From: Akkermansia muciniphila
Lineage (GTDB): Bacteria > Verrucomicrobiota > Verrucomicrobiia > Verrucomicrobiales > V1-33
Length of the DNA: 42,950 nucleotides
Direction of reading: 5' to 3'
NCBI GenBank assembly: GCA_943333275.1
Contig: CALQSQ010000048.1
Coordinates: forward strand, 1-42,950
The notes under the pieces are model-generated. The model was not told where the DNA came from and searched no databases. It was given only the letters and a program-made list of their open reading frames with translations. Both the position numbers and the translations under genes were made by a program. Position 1 is the first letter of the stretch; every line of letters begins with the position of its first letter. Positions 24,982-34,755 of the stretch are shown in pieces.

Positions 24982-25920
24982 TCAGACCACCAGCCGGCCC
25001 CGCCGCCCGGCCAGGGTGATCGTCGCCCGGGCGCCGGAGTTGAACTCCAGAAAATCGTGCTCAATGCCATCGCTGAAAATCACGCCGTTTTCACCCATCA
25101 GCGATTCCAGCACCAATGGCTGCTGCTGCGTTACTTTACCAAACACGAGCTTGGAGCCGGTGGTATTGCTGGGAAACGGTTCCCGCACGGTGAAATACAG
25201 GTAATCGGATTCCCATGGAAACTGCGAATCGTGCGGGATCACCGCACCCGCGCGTCCCGATGCCGCCGCCACCTCCATAGCACCCGTCATGAGACTCTTG
25301 AACCATCCCGTGGATCCAAGCCCCGTGGAAACGATCACTCCACTGGAAGAATGATTCTCCGCCGACCTCCCGAGGGTAATGCGATATCTTGCGGATCCGT
25401 GCGATTTCATGCCAATGAACAAATCATTCACCGCACAGAGGCTGAGACCGGTGTTGAGTCTGGCCTCGGCCATCGTCACCTCGCGTTTTTGACGGCCTCC
25501 CTTCAGCACCTCGCGCATCACCGTTTCGAGGTCTTCAACCTGGAACGGAAGCAGCTTCCCATCCCAGCGCTCGGGATCAGGATTGACCCCCACCAGGGGC
25601 TGGCCGTTCAGGTACTTGAGGGTGTTTGCCACCAACCCATCCTGCCCCAGTGCCACGATGATATCTTCCTTTCCAAAAACAAAATTGGGCAGAAAAACCC
25701 TCTGCACCACCTGAACCCGCCCAAGCTCGCTCAGGGTGTGCTGGGCGTCGGCAATGGCCCTCTGGTAGGCCGCATCCTCCTTTTCGTAGTCATCGAAATC
25801 CCCGCCCAGATTGCTCACATAAAATCTTGCCTGGGACTTGGTGGCAAAACGCGCCTTCAAATCAGCCAGTCGCGTTGACCTCACCACCAGCATGATTTTC
25901 GTCTCCGTGAGCCGGTTCAT
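24982..25920 (-). CDS. NAD kinase family protein, NADK2-like
   Basis: This 312-residue protein has the ATP-NAD kinase fold. The usual GGDGT motif is GQDGL here (92-96). It is followed by QPLVGVNPDPERWDGKLLPF, resembling the NTDPERSEG segment of mitochondrial NADK2, and by the NDLFIG equivalent of the NE motif and the STGLGSTGWF nucleotide loop. Family members phosphorylate NAD(H) to NADP(H). The altered first motif leaves activity open, although the catalytic-type Asp94 is kept. Its ATG overlaps the stop of the upstream SPFH gene in an ATGA, so the two are translationally coupled. Confidence 0.85.
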   Translation of the reverse strand: MNRLTETKIMLVVRSTRLADLKARFATKSQARFYVSNLGGDFDDYEKEDAAYQRAIADAQHTLSELGRVQVVQRVFLPNFVFGKEDIIVALGQDGLVANTLKYLNGQPLVGVNPDPERWDGKLLPFQVEDLETVMREVLKGGRQKREVTMAEARLNTGLSLCAVNDLFIGMKSHGSARYRITLGRSAENHSSSGVIVSTGLGSTGWFKSLMTGAMEVAAASGRAGAVIPHDSQFPWESDYLYFTVREPFPSNTTGSKLVFGKVTQQQPLVLESLMGENGVIFSDGIEHDFLEFNSGARATITLAGRRGRLVV

Positions 25921-26942
25921 TTTCTCGGAGCCGGCTTGTCCATCAATTCACGCAGCAGATCCGGCGAGATATTGAGCTGGCCAATCTTGTCCGCCTTGCC
26001 GGCGAGTTCCTGGAAGGCGAAGGCGATCAGTTGCTCGGGTTTCATTGAGGACGTCGTGAGCGCCTGCAGCACGCTGGGATCGGCGCTCGCCAGCGCCTTC
26101 ATGGTCGTGGCAATACCGTAGCCACGGGCATCGGATTCGGCGCGGGCATTTTCCGCGGCCAGCGCCACGAGTTTCTTGCGCTCGTCCTCCAGACCGATGT
26201 TGGATTCCATCCTGGCCCGTTCCAGCTGGGCCTGCTTCTCCTGCACGGCGCGCTCGGCATCCATTTGCGTCTCGCGAATCAGCCGTTTCTTGTTTTCCAC
26301 GGCAATTTCGGTTTCCAATTCATTCTCCTTGATGGCGCGCTCCTGCTCCACAGCCGCATTGCGGCGTGCATAGGTCGCATCATCAGCCTCGCGCAGCAGC
26401 AGCTCACGCGTCTCCGCCTCCAGGGCCCGCGCCGTCTCCGGTGTCGGCTTGATCGCCAGTAGTGACAACCCCAGCACCTCAAGCCCAAGTGCGGACAATT
26501 CCGGCAGGGTTCCCAGCTGGGAACGGATCGCCTTCACCAATGCTTCCGAGGCCCGCAGCGCCTGCCTCAACGGCAATTTTTCAATTTCCGCACGAGCCAG
26601 CACGTGCACCAGATTGATCACGCGCTGCGGAAGTTTCTCCGGGTCTTCGGAGTCATACCCGGACCCGTTTGCCGTGAGCGTAAAATCCATCAACGCCGCC
26701 AGCTTCTTCGGATCGGCAATCCGGTAGGTAATCTGACCCTGCAAACTTACCGTCTGGTAGTCGGCGGTTTGTTCTTCAAAGATGAAAGGGATGTCCGTGC
26801 TCCCCACGGGCACCGCCACCAGCGAGGCCAGCGGAGAAAAGTAGAAAAAGGAAATTCCCGCCCCCTCGCGGGCGATTTTTCCGCCGCTGAACTGCAGCAC
26901 GTGGGTCGTCGGTGGGATTTTAATGAAGCGAATTCCAAACAT
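25917..26942 (-). CDS. SPFH/band 7 domain protein
   Basis: This 341-residue protein begins MFGIRFIKIPPTTHVLQFSG, entering an SPFH (stomatin/prohibitin/flotillin) domain of about 1-200. A long charged coiled coil follows (about 210-300; LETEIAVENKKRLIRETQMD) and a C-terminal oligomerisation-like part (AFAFQELAGKADKIGQL). No transmembrane segment is evident at the N-terminus, unlike HflK or stomatin, so membrane association would be peripheral. The start at 26942 is preferred because the preceding 70 codons show no homology. It is the first gene of a two-gene unit with the NAD kinase-like gene. Confidence 0.87.
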   Translation of the reverse strand: MFGIRFIKIPPTTHVLQFSGGKIAREGAGISFFYFSPLASLVAVPVGSTDIPFIFEEQTADYQTVSLQGQITYRIADPKKLAALMDFTLTANGSGYDSEDPEKLPQRVINLVHVLARAEIEKLPLRQALRASEALVKAIRSQLGTLPELSALGLEVLGLSLLAIKPTPETARALEAETRELLLREADDATYARRNAAVEQERAIKENELETEIAVENKKRLIRETQMDAERAVQEKQAQLERARMESNIGLEDERKKLVALAAENARAESDARGYGIATTMKALASADPSVLQALTTSSMKPEQLIAFAFQELAGKADKIGQLNISPDLLRELMDKPAPRK

Positions 26943-27169
26943 GGCGATGGCGAATTGAATGGTTGATGGGAGTTGGCGAAGGCCTTGTTGATGATAAGCC
27001 CCATTGCACGGCCGGAACAAATTTAAAAATCCGGGAAAATCGCCCCGTGCCTTCATCGCTCGCAATGCCTCCACATTTCCTGCGGGCTGATTTCCCACGA
27101 ATCCGTCTTGTAGATAATCCCCCTTTCTGAGACACTCGGTCAAATCCCCCACCCCTCTTTCGGCATTTC

Positions 27170-30100
27170 ATGAAACTCACCCCCCTCGTCCTGCACAGCC
27201 TGCGCTTTGCCCTCGTCTTTTCCCTCCTGAAAACGCCATGCCGGGCTGGCAATGCCACCTACAACAATGCGGTCCTGGCCGACGGCCCGGTGGCCTTCTG
27301 GTCATTTGATGAAAGCTCCGGCACAACTGCCAATGACCTTGCAGTGGCGGCCGGCGCCCCGCAGCAGGGGGCGCAGAATGGAATCTTTGAAAATTGCACG
27401 CTGGGCCAGCCGAGCCGGGGACCAAACATGGGGACGTGCGTCCAGTTCAATGGGACCAATTCCCGGGTCAGGATTCCCGCGAGTTCCTTTTTTGATCTCG
27501 GCACCGGAACTTTCTCCGTGGAGTTATGGTATAAGACGTCCGTGACGACGCGCGGGGATTTGTTTGTTTATAAAAACACGTCGCCAGCCATCGACTTCTC
27601 CATCCTTTCCAACGACGATGCCACGCCCCGGCTGCGGGCCTATCATAACACGGGATTCCTCCCCGGCGCGACGTCCGTGCCGGCCAATGTCTGGCACCAT
27701 GTGGTGCTGACGCGCGGTGGCACGACGCCAACGATGCGCCTTTATCTGGATGGCCTGCAGGTGGTGACCGGTGGTGATGCCCTTTCGATTTCGGCAGTGA
27801 CCGATTTGTTGATCGGCGGAAATCTGAGTTCGGGTTATTTTACCGGCCTGATCGATGAGGTGGCCCTTTACCCCATCGCCCTGGCTTCGAATCGTGTTTC
27901 GAATCATTACGGCCTCGGCCTCCAAACCAGCCCCAATGCTCCGGTGGTCCGGACGACTGCCGCCACCAACCCCACAGTTGATGGAGCCACCCTCGGTGGC
28001 GCGTTTTTTGTGACCGGCTCGCCGGTTCCCAGCGTGTTCTTCTATTATGGAACCACCGACGGTGGAACGACGGCCGCGAACTGGCAAAGCAGCACCTCGG
28101 TCGGCCAGACGATTGCGGCATTTACCAAACCCGTGACCGGACTGGCTTCCGGCGTCACCTATTATTTCACCACCCGTGCCACGAATACCAACGGGGGCGA
28201 CAGTTGGGGCACCACCATGTCATTCACCACCATCAATGGCTACCCGGCGGTGGCCAATCTGGCGGCCACCAATGTTCTGGTCCGCAGTGCCACATTGGGA
28301 GCGCAGGTCACTCCCACGGCAGGCGCGAATCCCAATGTCACCATCTACTACGGCACCGTCGATGGGGGCACCAACATCGCCAACTGGGCCAGTTCCGTAA
28401 ACCTCGGAGTGCAGAGCGGCGCGGCGTCTTTCCAGGTGACGGGATTGATTGGAAGCACGGCCTACTATTTCCGGGCCCTGGCGGTGAACGCCTCCGGCAG
28501 CACGTGGGCGGCAAGCACCGCCTCCTTCACCACCAATGCACCCACTCTGCCTTCGGTAATCAATCTGCCTGCCTCCGATATCACCGGATACTCGGCGAGT
28601 CCGCGTGGTCAGGTGACTGACACGGGCAATGATCCACCGGTCGCGAGAATTTATTACGGCACCACCGATGGTGGAACGGTCACCGGCAACTGGACCAGCG
28701 TGGCCACCCTGCCGGTGCAGAGCGGAAAATTTGCCGCCGCCTTGCGAAATCTTTCGCCAGCCACCGTGTATTTCTACCGCTGCCAGGTTCAGAACGCTGC
28801 GGGCATCGCCTGGGCTGGCTCGAGCAGCCAGTTTACCACGCTGCCACTGACACCCCCGCCCCTCATCATCAACGAAATTCATTACCACCCGGTGGAGTTG
28901 GAAGCCTTCAATGCCAACGGCACTCCGGTCCTCGACCTCACGGATGATGTTCATGAGTTCCTGGAAATTTACAACAACAGCGACAGCCCCTTTGCCATGG
29001 AGGGAGTGCGGCTCAGCGGTGGGGTGGATTACATCTTCAATGCCCAAAGCCTGCCGGCCCGCGGATACGTCGTCGTGGCAAAAAATCCCGCGCGGCTACA
29101 GGTTGTCTATTCGGGGCTATCGGGTGTGGCCGGGCCCTACGATGGAAAGTTGAGCAATTCCAGCGACACCATTGTGCTCAGCGATGCCAATGGAAACATC
29201 CTCGATCAGGTCAGCTACTCGTCGGCATTTCCCTGGCCAGGTGCGGCCGATGCCATGGGAGCATCCGATGAATTCACGCTGCTGAATTCGGACAATTACC
29301 AATACAAGGGGCGCTCGTTGCAGCGGATCCAAGCGAACGGTCCCCCAAACGATCCCGCGAACTGGCAGGCCTCCGCTGTGGGCAGTTCGCCAACGCCCGG
29401 GGCCGCCAACGCCGTGGTGGAGCCCGCCGGACTGCCGGTGGCCGTGAGTGTGGGGGCGGTGCAATCCAACAACGATTCCCCCACCATCCGCGCCGCCGCG
29501 ACCGTGCGCATCAGTTGCGCGTTGACGAGCACCGCAGGCATCGGCGGACTTCAGGTGGAAACTTTTGTCGAAAATTTGAATTCCTTCACCGAGATCCACA
29601 GCTTCGTCCCCATGACGGATGTGGGCGGCGGGCAGTTCACTGCCATCCTGCCCGGACAGCCGGACCGCAGCATCGTGCGCTACCGGATCCTGACGCAGAG
29701 TGGCGAGCAAATTTGTCCCCGCGCGGACGAGGCGCGCATTGTGCCCATGAGTCTGACGCTTCGTGAATCGTGGCTTTCCTATTTCGTCACCCCAGTGAGA
29801 ACATCGGTGAATCCCATTTACGATTTGTTCGTCTCCGACGATGGCCAGCCCGTATCCGATAATGGCGATTCCAACCCTTACCCGTGGAACGGAGTGAACG
29901 GACTGCAGAACATGGCCTACAATGTGGTCGGCAACCCAAAGCGGGCGACCACCGGCGACAGCAACGGCCAGCCGCGGGACTACCCCTACGTCGCCGCCAC
30001 CGCGCGCCAATACAATGGAACCGTGCCGGCCATCTTTGTGGAAAATGGCAACGTGCGCGACATCCAGTTCCGATACCACGGCAGCCGTTACAACCGCCGC

Positions 30101-33100
30101 CCCTCCCGGCCAACCTACAAGCTAAAGTTCCCCAAGGCGCAGATGTATCGCGGCGCGGACAGTGAATTCATCACGGACAAGAGTGACTACTTCAGCGTCA
30201 TGCATGGCCTTTATGTAAACGCCAATCTCCCGCTCTCCGAAGTGCGGTGGATCGACTGGTATATGAATGGAAATGGCAAGATCACCAAGCTGGAACAGGG
30301 CGAATACAACGGCGATCTGTTGAATAAATTCCATGCCCGGCAGGCGGCGCTCAATCCTGGTCAGCCTGTGGAGCCAAGCGGGCAGTTCTACAAGAACGTC
30401 GGCATCATTGGCCTCAACGAGGAGGGCCCGTATTCCATCGGCGATGGGCGCATGCTTACGTCGGGAGGCCTGTGGCAGGCGTGGCAGAAGTATCAATGGA
30501 CGTATGGAATCCAGTCAGATTCCTGGATCGGCAGCACCAACATCATGGGCTTCTACCAGGGCATGTGGACGGCACGGGGTGACAATCCCAACGCCGCGAA
30601 TCCCAACCTCCCAAATCTGCGAGCCTATTTCGATGGCGTCATGGAGGTGGATACCGAACTCACCTCCATGGCCATCCTCAACTGGTCCTGCCCGTGGGAT
30701 GACACCACGCAGAATCATTTCTACTGGCAGCGGGCCAATGGTCGCTGGGCGCATTTCCCCTGGGACTTCGATGGCATGTTTGGAAATGGCGATACAACCG
30801 GGGCAAACTCCTGGATTTATCTGGGCGAAAATGGCACCCCGCCGGGAGGCATCCTCGGCAACAACAGCCGGGGACCAAACTATTTCAAGGACAGTTTCCT
30901 CAAGGCCTACCGCACCGAATACAACGCCCGCCTCTGGCTGCTGAACAACACCTACCTGCACCCCGACACGCTCAAGACTCTATTCTTCAAGGATGCCGCG
31001 GGAACCTCCGTCAGCTATTACGCATGGATCAATTCCGCGAAGGCCAACTTCTGCGAGGATCGCTTTGCCAGCGTCAACACGCAGCTCGGTCATGCCGCCA
31101 ATGGCAGCGATTTCCTGCGCCCGTCCCGTCCCGCCAATCAACAGCCCATCAACACCGCCAGTGCCCTGCCGCCCGGATCACTGGTCAGCAGCGCTTACAC
31201 CCACACCAGCGGCAATACCGCGGGGGCCAATGCCCATGCCAAATCGAAGTGGGAAATTCGCCCGGCATCTGGAACCTACATCGAACCCGTCTATGTTTAC
31301 ACGGGCAACGCCCACCTCACAACGCTGCCGATTCCATTCGACAAGCTGACCTTCGGGCAATCGTATTTCTGGCGTGTAACCTACTACGATGCCATCGACC
31401 ACCCGTCCCTGACCTCACCGGAGACCTCGTTCCTTTACGGCCTGCAGGCGAGCAATCAGACCATTATTTCCCTGGGCGACACCTGGAAATACAACCAGAC
31501 CGAGGCCTTCAATGACGGTGCCTGGACGGCGACCAATTTCGATGATTCCAATCCCATCAACTGGCCCAGCGGCCCGGGCGTGCTCGCGGCCGAGACCCAG
31601 GCGCAACTCCCCGCCGAGGCCGTCATCCGCACGCCACTCATCGCCCCGAATGCACCCGGCGGGAGGATCACGACGTATTTCCGCAAACATTTCAATCTCT
31701 CGGCTCCGCCGTCCAGTCTGTCCAATCTGCGCCTGCGCCATTTCATCGACGATGGCTGTGTCATCTACATCAACGGCACAAAGATCCACCGTTATCGCAT
31801 GGCGAACAATGCCGGCAGTTTCCCCTACACGCAGTTGAGCGCCAGTTCGCCGGGCGATGCCGTTTCGGTTTATGCGGATGCCTCCAACAGTCCAGGCGAT
31901 TCCAGCTACGTGGATCCCAAGCCTTTTCTGGTGCAGGGCGACAACGTGATCGCCGTGGAAATCCACCAGACCAGCGCCTCCAGCGATGACGTGACCTTCG
32001 GTCTTGAAATGAGCGCAACCTTTCCCCCGCTCGCCGGCGATGTGGTCATCAATGAAGTCATGGCGGACAATCGCAATGCCGTGGCCAATGGCAGTTCCTA
32101 TCCGGACTGGGTGGAATTGAAAAACAACACCAATGTCGCCATCGATCTCGGCGGCAGCGGCCTAAGCGACGATATCCTGCAGCCGTTTCGTTATGTGTTT
32201 CCCAATGGCACCATGATTCCCGCGCAGGGTTACCTGGGGATTTGGTGTGACAGCAATCTGACCGCCCCCGGACTGCACACCGGCTTTGGACTTTCGACGC
32301 ACGGGCAGCGCCTTGTGCTCACGACTGGCATCACCCTGCGCGACTTTGTCGATTTCGGTCCGCAGGCGCGCAATCTGAGCATTGGTCGCGTGCCCACGGG
32401 CACGGGAAATTTCACACTGACCCAGCCCACACCGAATTCAACCAACGCCGCCGTGACCACCCTCGGGCCGGTGGCAGCACTAAAGATCAATGAATGGATG
32501 GCCAGCCGGACCCACGGAGAGGACTGGTTTGAACTCTACAATTCCGACCTGAATCCCGTCTCCCTTGGTGGATTGTATCTCAGCGATGCGCCGGGCAATC
32601 CGTTGGTCACCCAGATTCCCGCGCTGTCCTACATTGGCGGAAAGGGATTCACCGACTTCACAGCGGACGGCACCACGCTTGGTTTCCACCATTGCAATTT
32701 CAAACTCTCCGCAGGCGGGGATCGGATCGTGCTGACGAACGCTGCTGGCACGTCAACGCTCGACAGCGTGACGTTTGGCCCGCAAACGATCAACGTCTCG
32801 CAGGGCCGGTTTCCAGACGGGCAGGCGGCCCTGGCGTTGTTCCCGCAGACCGATTCCCCGGCCGAGAGCAACTGGCAGCGCCACCCCTCCGTGAAGATCA
32901 ATGAAGCGCTGACAAATTCGGTGCTGCCACTCGTCGACTACATCGAACTCCGCAATTCCAGCGCCGCGAGTGTCGATGTCAGCAACTGGTGGCTGAGCGA
33001 TGACAAATCGAATCATCAGAAATATCAACTCCCCTCCGGCAGCATCATTCCCGCCAACGGATTTCTCACGATTTACGAGCCCTCGTTCAACACCGGCGTC

Positions 33101-34219
33101 AATGCCTTCGGCCTCAGTTCCACCGGCGATGAAATCGTACTCAGCGCAACGGATGGTGGTGGCACCGAAACCGGTTACCGGAGTCAGGTGAGTTTTGGAG
33201 CATCCTCCGAAAACGTCTCCTTTGGGGAGGTGACCACCAGCAGCAGTCCTGAGTTCTGGGCTCAAATCGCGAGGACTCCCAATGCTGCCAATTCCCCACC
33301 CAGGATTGATCCCGTCATCATCAACGAAATCCATTACCACCCACCAAACCTTCCCGGTGCAGTGGACAACGCACGGGACGAATTTATAGAACTTCACAAT
33401 CCCACAACCTCCGCGGTAAATCTAACCGGCTGGGTGTTGAAATCCGCCGCTGACTTTGCGTTTCCACCGGGAACCGTGCTGCGTCCGGGAGATTACATGG
33501 TGATCGTGAGCTTTGATCCCCTCACCGATGCCGCAAGTCTGGCGGCCTTCAGAACTGCGGTAAATCTTCCGCTCACAGCCATCGTGCTTGGGCCATTTTC
33601 GCCCAAACTTCAGAATGATGAGGCCAGCGTGGAACTAGCCTTCCCGGGCACGCCCAGCGGGGGAATCACCCCCTACATCCTCGCTGATAAAGTCGGCTAT
33701 GCAGACTTCGCCCCCTGGCCGACGGCGGCGGATGGCGCGGGTTCAAGCCTGCAGCGAATTTCGCGAACCATCATCGGCAACGATCCCTCCAACTGGCTGG
33801 CCACCCTGCCCACCACCGGCAAGGTGAACTACGGGCAATCCCCCATCCTGGATAACGACGGCGATGGCATTCCCAATCTCTGGGAAATCTCCTACGGTCT
33901 CGATCCATTCTCCCCGGCCGATGCCCTGCTGGACCCAGACGGCGACGGCCAGAGCAGCGCGCATGAATATCTGGCCCAGACGAATCCCCTGCTGGGGAGC
34001 GATGTCCTCTCCCTGTCGATCTCCAAAGGTCCGCCCCGGGTCCTTCAATTTACCGCCAAGTCTGCCGTGAGCTACTCCGTGGAATACAGCACGGACCTCC
34101 TCTTCTGGTATCGGCTTGAGGACATCCCCGTTGGCATTTTTGAGCGCCAGATCAACATCACGGATCCGTCCACGGACACACGGCGCTATTATCGACTCGT
34201 CACCCCGCAGCGTCCCTGA
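27170..34219 (+). CDS. Giant secreted protein: LamG, FN3-like repeats, five lamin-tail domains, CotH kinase-like domain
   Basis: This 2349-residue protein has a signal peptide (about 1-26). In order I see a LamG/concanavalin domain (40-245), three FN3-like repeats (258-560; YYGTTDGGT units), a lamin-tail domain (564-745), a CotH-like domain (about 870-1300), an FN3-like segment, a galactose-binding-like domain (1430-1620), four more lamin-tail domains (1623-2220; INEIHYHPP and WVELKNNT signatures), a calcium-binding TSP3/EF-hand segment (DNDGDGIPNLWE, DPDGDGQSSAHEY) and a terminal YSVEYSTDLLFWYRL domain. CotH proteins are spore-coat kinases; the CotH segment keeps NGRWAHFPWDFDGMFG. It is probably a cell-surface adhesin or protein-kinase-like factor. 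The neighbouring PLD-fold gene is 3 bp downstream. Confidence 0.9.
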   Translation: MKLTPLVLHSLRFALVFSLLKTPCRAGNATYNNAVLADGPVAFWSFDESSGTTANDLAVAAGAPQQGAQNGIFENCTLGQPSRGPNMGTCVQFNGTNSRVRIPASSFFDLGTGTFSVELWYKTSVTTRGDLFVYKNTSPAIDFSILSNDDATPRLRAYHNTGFLPGATSVPANVWHHVVLTRGGTTPTMRLYLDGLQVVTGGDALSISAVTDLLIGGNLSSGYFTGLIDEVALYPIALASNRVSNHYGLGLQTSPNAPVVRTTAATNPTVDGATLGGAFFVTGSPVPSVFFYYGTTDGGTTAANWQSSTSVGQTIAAFTKPVTGLASGVTYYFTTRATNTNGGDSWGTTMSFTTINGYPAVANLAATNVLVRSATLGAQVTPTAGANPNVTIYYGTVDGGTNIANWASSVNLGVQSGAASFQVTGLIGSTAYYFRALAVNASGSTWAASTASFTTNAPTLPSVINLPASDITGYSASPRGQVTDTGNDPPVARIYYGTTDGGTVTGNWTSVATLPVQSGKFAAALRNLSPATVYFYRCQVQNAAGIAWAGSSSQFTTLPLTPPPLIINEIHYHPVELEAFNANGTPVLDLTDDVHEFLEIYNNSDSPFAMEGVRLSGGVDYIFNAQSLPARGYVVVAKNPARLQVVYSGLSGVAGPYDGKLSNSSDTIVLSDANGNILDQVSYSSAFPWPGAADAMGASDEFTLLNSDNYQYKGRSLQRIQANGPPNDPANWQASAVGSSPTPGAANAVVEPAGLPVAVSVGAVQSNNDSPTIRAAATVRISCALTSTAGIGGLQVETFVENLNSFTEIHSFVPMTDVGGGQFTAILPGQPDRSIVRYRILTQSGEQICPRADEARIVPMSLTLRESWLSYFVTPVRTSVNPIYDLFVSDDGQPVSDNGDSNPYPWNGVNGLQNMAYNVVGNPKRATTGDSNGQPRDYPYVAATARQYNGTVPAIFVENGNVRDIQFRYHGSRYNRRPSRPTYKLKFPKAQMYRGADSEFITDKSDYFSVMHGLYVNANLPLSEVRWIDWYMNGNGKITKLEQGEYNGDLLNKFHARQAALNPGQPVEPSGQFYKNVGIIGLNEEGPYSIGDGRMLTSGGLWQAWQKYQWTYGIQSDSWIGSTNIMGFYQGMWTARGDNPNAANPNLPNLRAYFDGVMEVDTELTSMAILNWSCPWDDTTQNHFYWQRANGRWAHFPWDFDGMFGNGDTTGANSWIYLGENGTPPGGILGNNSRGPNYFKDSFLKAYRTEYNARLWLLNNTYLHPDTLKTLFFKDAAGTSVSYYAWINSAKANFCEDRFASVNTQLGHAANGSDFLRPSRPANQQPINTASALPPGSLVSSAYTHTSGNTAGANAHAKSKWEIRPASGTYIEPVYVYTGNAHLTTLPIPFDKLTFGQSYFWRVTYYDAIDHPSLTSPETSFLYGLQASNQTIISLGDTWKYNQTEAFNDGAWTATNFDDSNPINWPSGPGVLAAETQAQLPAEAVIRTPLIAPNAPGGRITTYFRKHFNLSAPPSSLSNLRLRHFIDDGCVIYINGTKIHRYRMANNAGSFPYTQLSASSPGDAVSVYADASNSPGDSSYVDPKPFLVQGDNVIAVEIHQTSASSDDVTFGLEMSATFPPLAGDVVINEVMADNRNAVANGSSYPDWVELKNNTNVAIDLGGSGLSDDILQPFRYVFPNGTMIPAQGYLGIWCDSNLTAPGLHTGFGLSTHGQRLVLTTGITLRDFVDFGPQARNLSIGRVPTGTGNFTLTQPTPNSTNAAVTTLGPVAALKINEWMASRTHGEDWFELYNSDLNPVSLGGLYLSDAPGNPLVTQIPALSYIGGKGFTDFTADGTTLGFHHCNFKLSAGGDRIVLTNAAGTSTLDSVTFGPQTINVSQGRFPDGQAALALFPQTDSPAESNWQRHPSVKINEALTNSVLPLVDYIELRNSSAASVDVSNWWLSDDKSNHQKYQLPSGSIIPANGFLTIYEPSFNTGVNAFGLSSTGDEIVLSATDGGGTETGYRSQVSFGASSENVSFGEVTTSSSPEFWAQIARTPNAANSPPRIDPVIINEIHYHPPNLPGAVDNARDEFIELHNPTTSAVNLTGWVLKSAADFAFPPGTVLRPGDYMVIVSFDPLTDAASLAAFRTAVNLPLTAIVLGPFSPKLQNDEASVELAFPGTPSGGITPYILADKVGYADFAPWPTAADGAGSSLQRISRTIIGNDPSNWLATLPTTGKVNYGQSPILDNDGDGIPNLWEISYGLDPFSPADALLDPDGDGQSSAHEYLAQTNPLLGSDVLSLSISKGPPRVLQFTAKSAVSYSVEYSTDLLFWYRLEDIPVGIFERQINITDPSTDTRRYYRLVTPQRP

Positions 34220-34222
34220 GGC

Positions 34223-34744
34223 ATGTGGGAACTGATCCTTCACAGCCATCACCATCAGCGGCTTCTGCGCGATGTCATTCCATCCGCCAAGAAATTTGTC
34301 TGGATCGCCACGGCTGATTTGAAGGACATGCATGTGCTGGCGCAAAAGGGGAAATACCGTCCTTTCCTGGCGGTGCTCGCCGAACTCGTATCCGAAGGTG
34401 TGGAGGTGCGGTTGATTCATGCCAAGGAGCCAGGACCAAGGTTCCGGCGGGATTTCGACAAATACCCCGAACTCCGCACGGACCGATTCGAACGCCTCCT
34501 CTGCCCGCGCATGCACATGAAGGCCGTGATCGTCGATGGCCAGACCGCTTACCTTGGCAGTGCCAATTTCACCGGCGCCGGCCTCGGCCCCAAGAGCGAC
34601 CACCGCCGAAACTTCGAAGCCGGTTTCCTCACCACCGAACGCCCGGTCATCCGCGAAATCATGGAGGAATACGACCGCGTTTTCCTCGGCAACGCCTGCA
34701 CCAAATGCCAGCTCCGCAAGGTCTGCCCGGATCCGATTGCGTGA
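34223..34744 (+). CDS. Single-HKD phospholipase D-fold protein with C-terminal cysteine motif
   Basis: This 173-residue protein has one HKD-type motif, His98-Met-Lys100 with Asp105 and downstream GSANFTGAG (112-120). It is typical of small PLD-superfamily proteins that dimerise to build one active site (nucleases such as Nuc, or lipid phosphodiesterases). The C-terminus carries Cys159-x2-Cys162-x5-Cys168-Pro, which could bind zinc or an iron-sulfur cluster. No signal peptide is visible, so it is probably cytoplasmic. It starts 3 bp after the giant gene and may share its transcript. Confidence 0.8.
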   Translation: MWELILHSHHHQRLLRDVIPSAKKFVWIATADLKDMHVLAQKGKYRPFLAVLAELVSEGVEVRLIHAKEPGPRFRRDFDKYPELRTDRFERLLCPRMHMKAVIVDGQTAYLGSANFTGAGLGPKSDHRRNFEAGFLTTERPVIREIMEEYDRVFLGNACTKCQLRKVCPDPIA

Positions 34745-34755
34745 GGAAACGTTTC

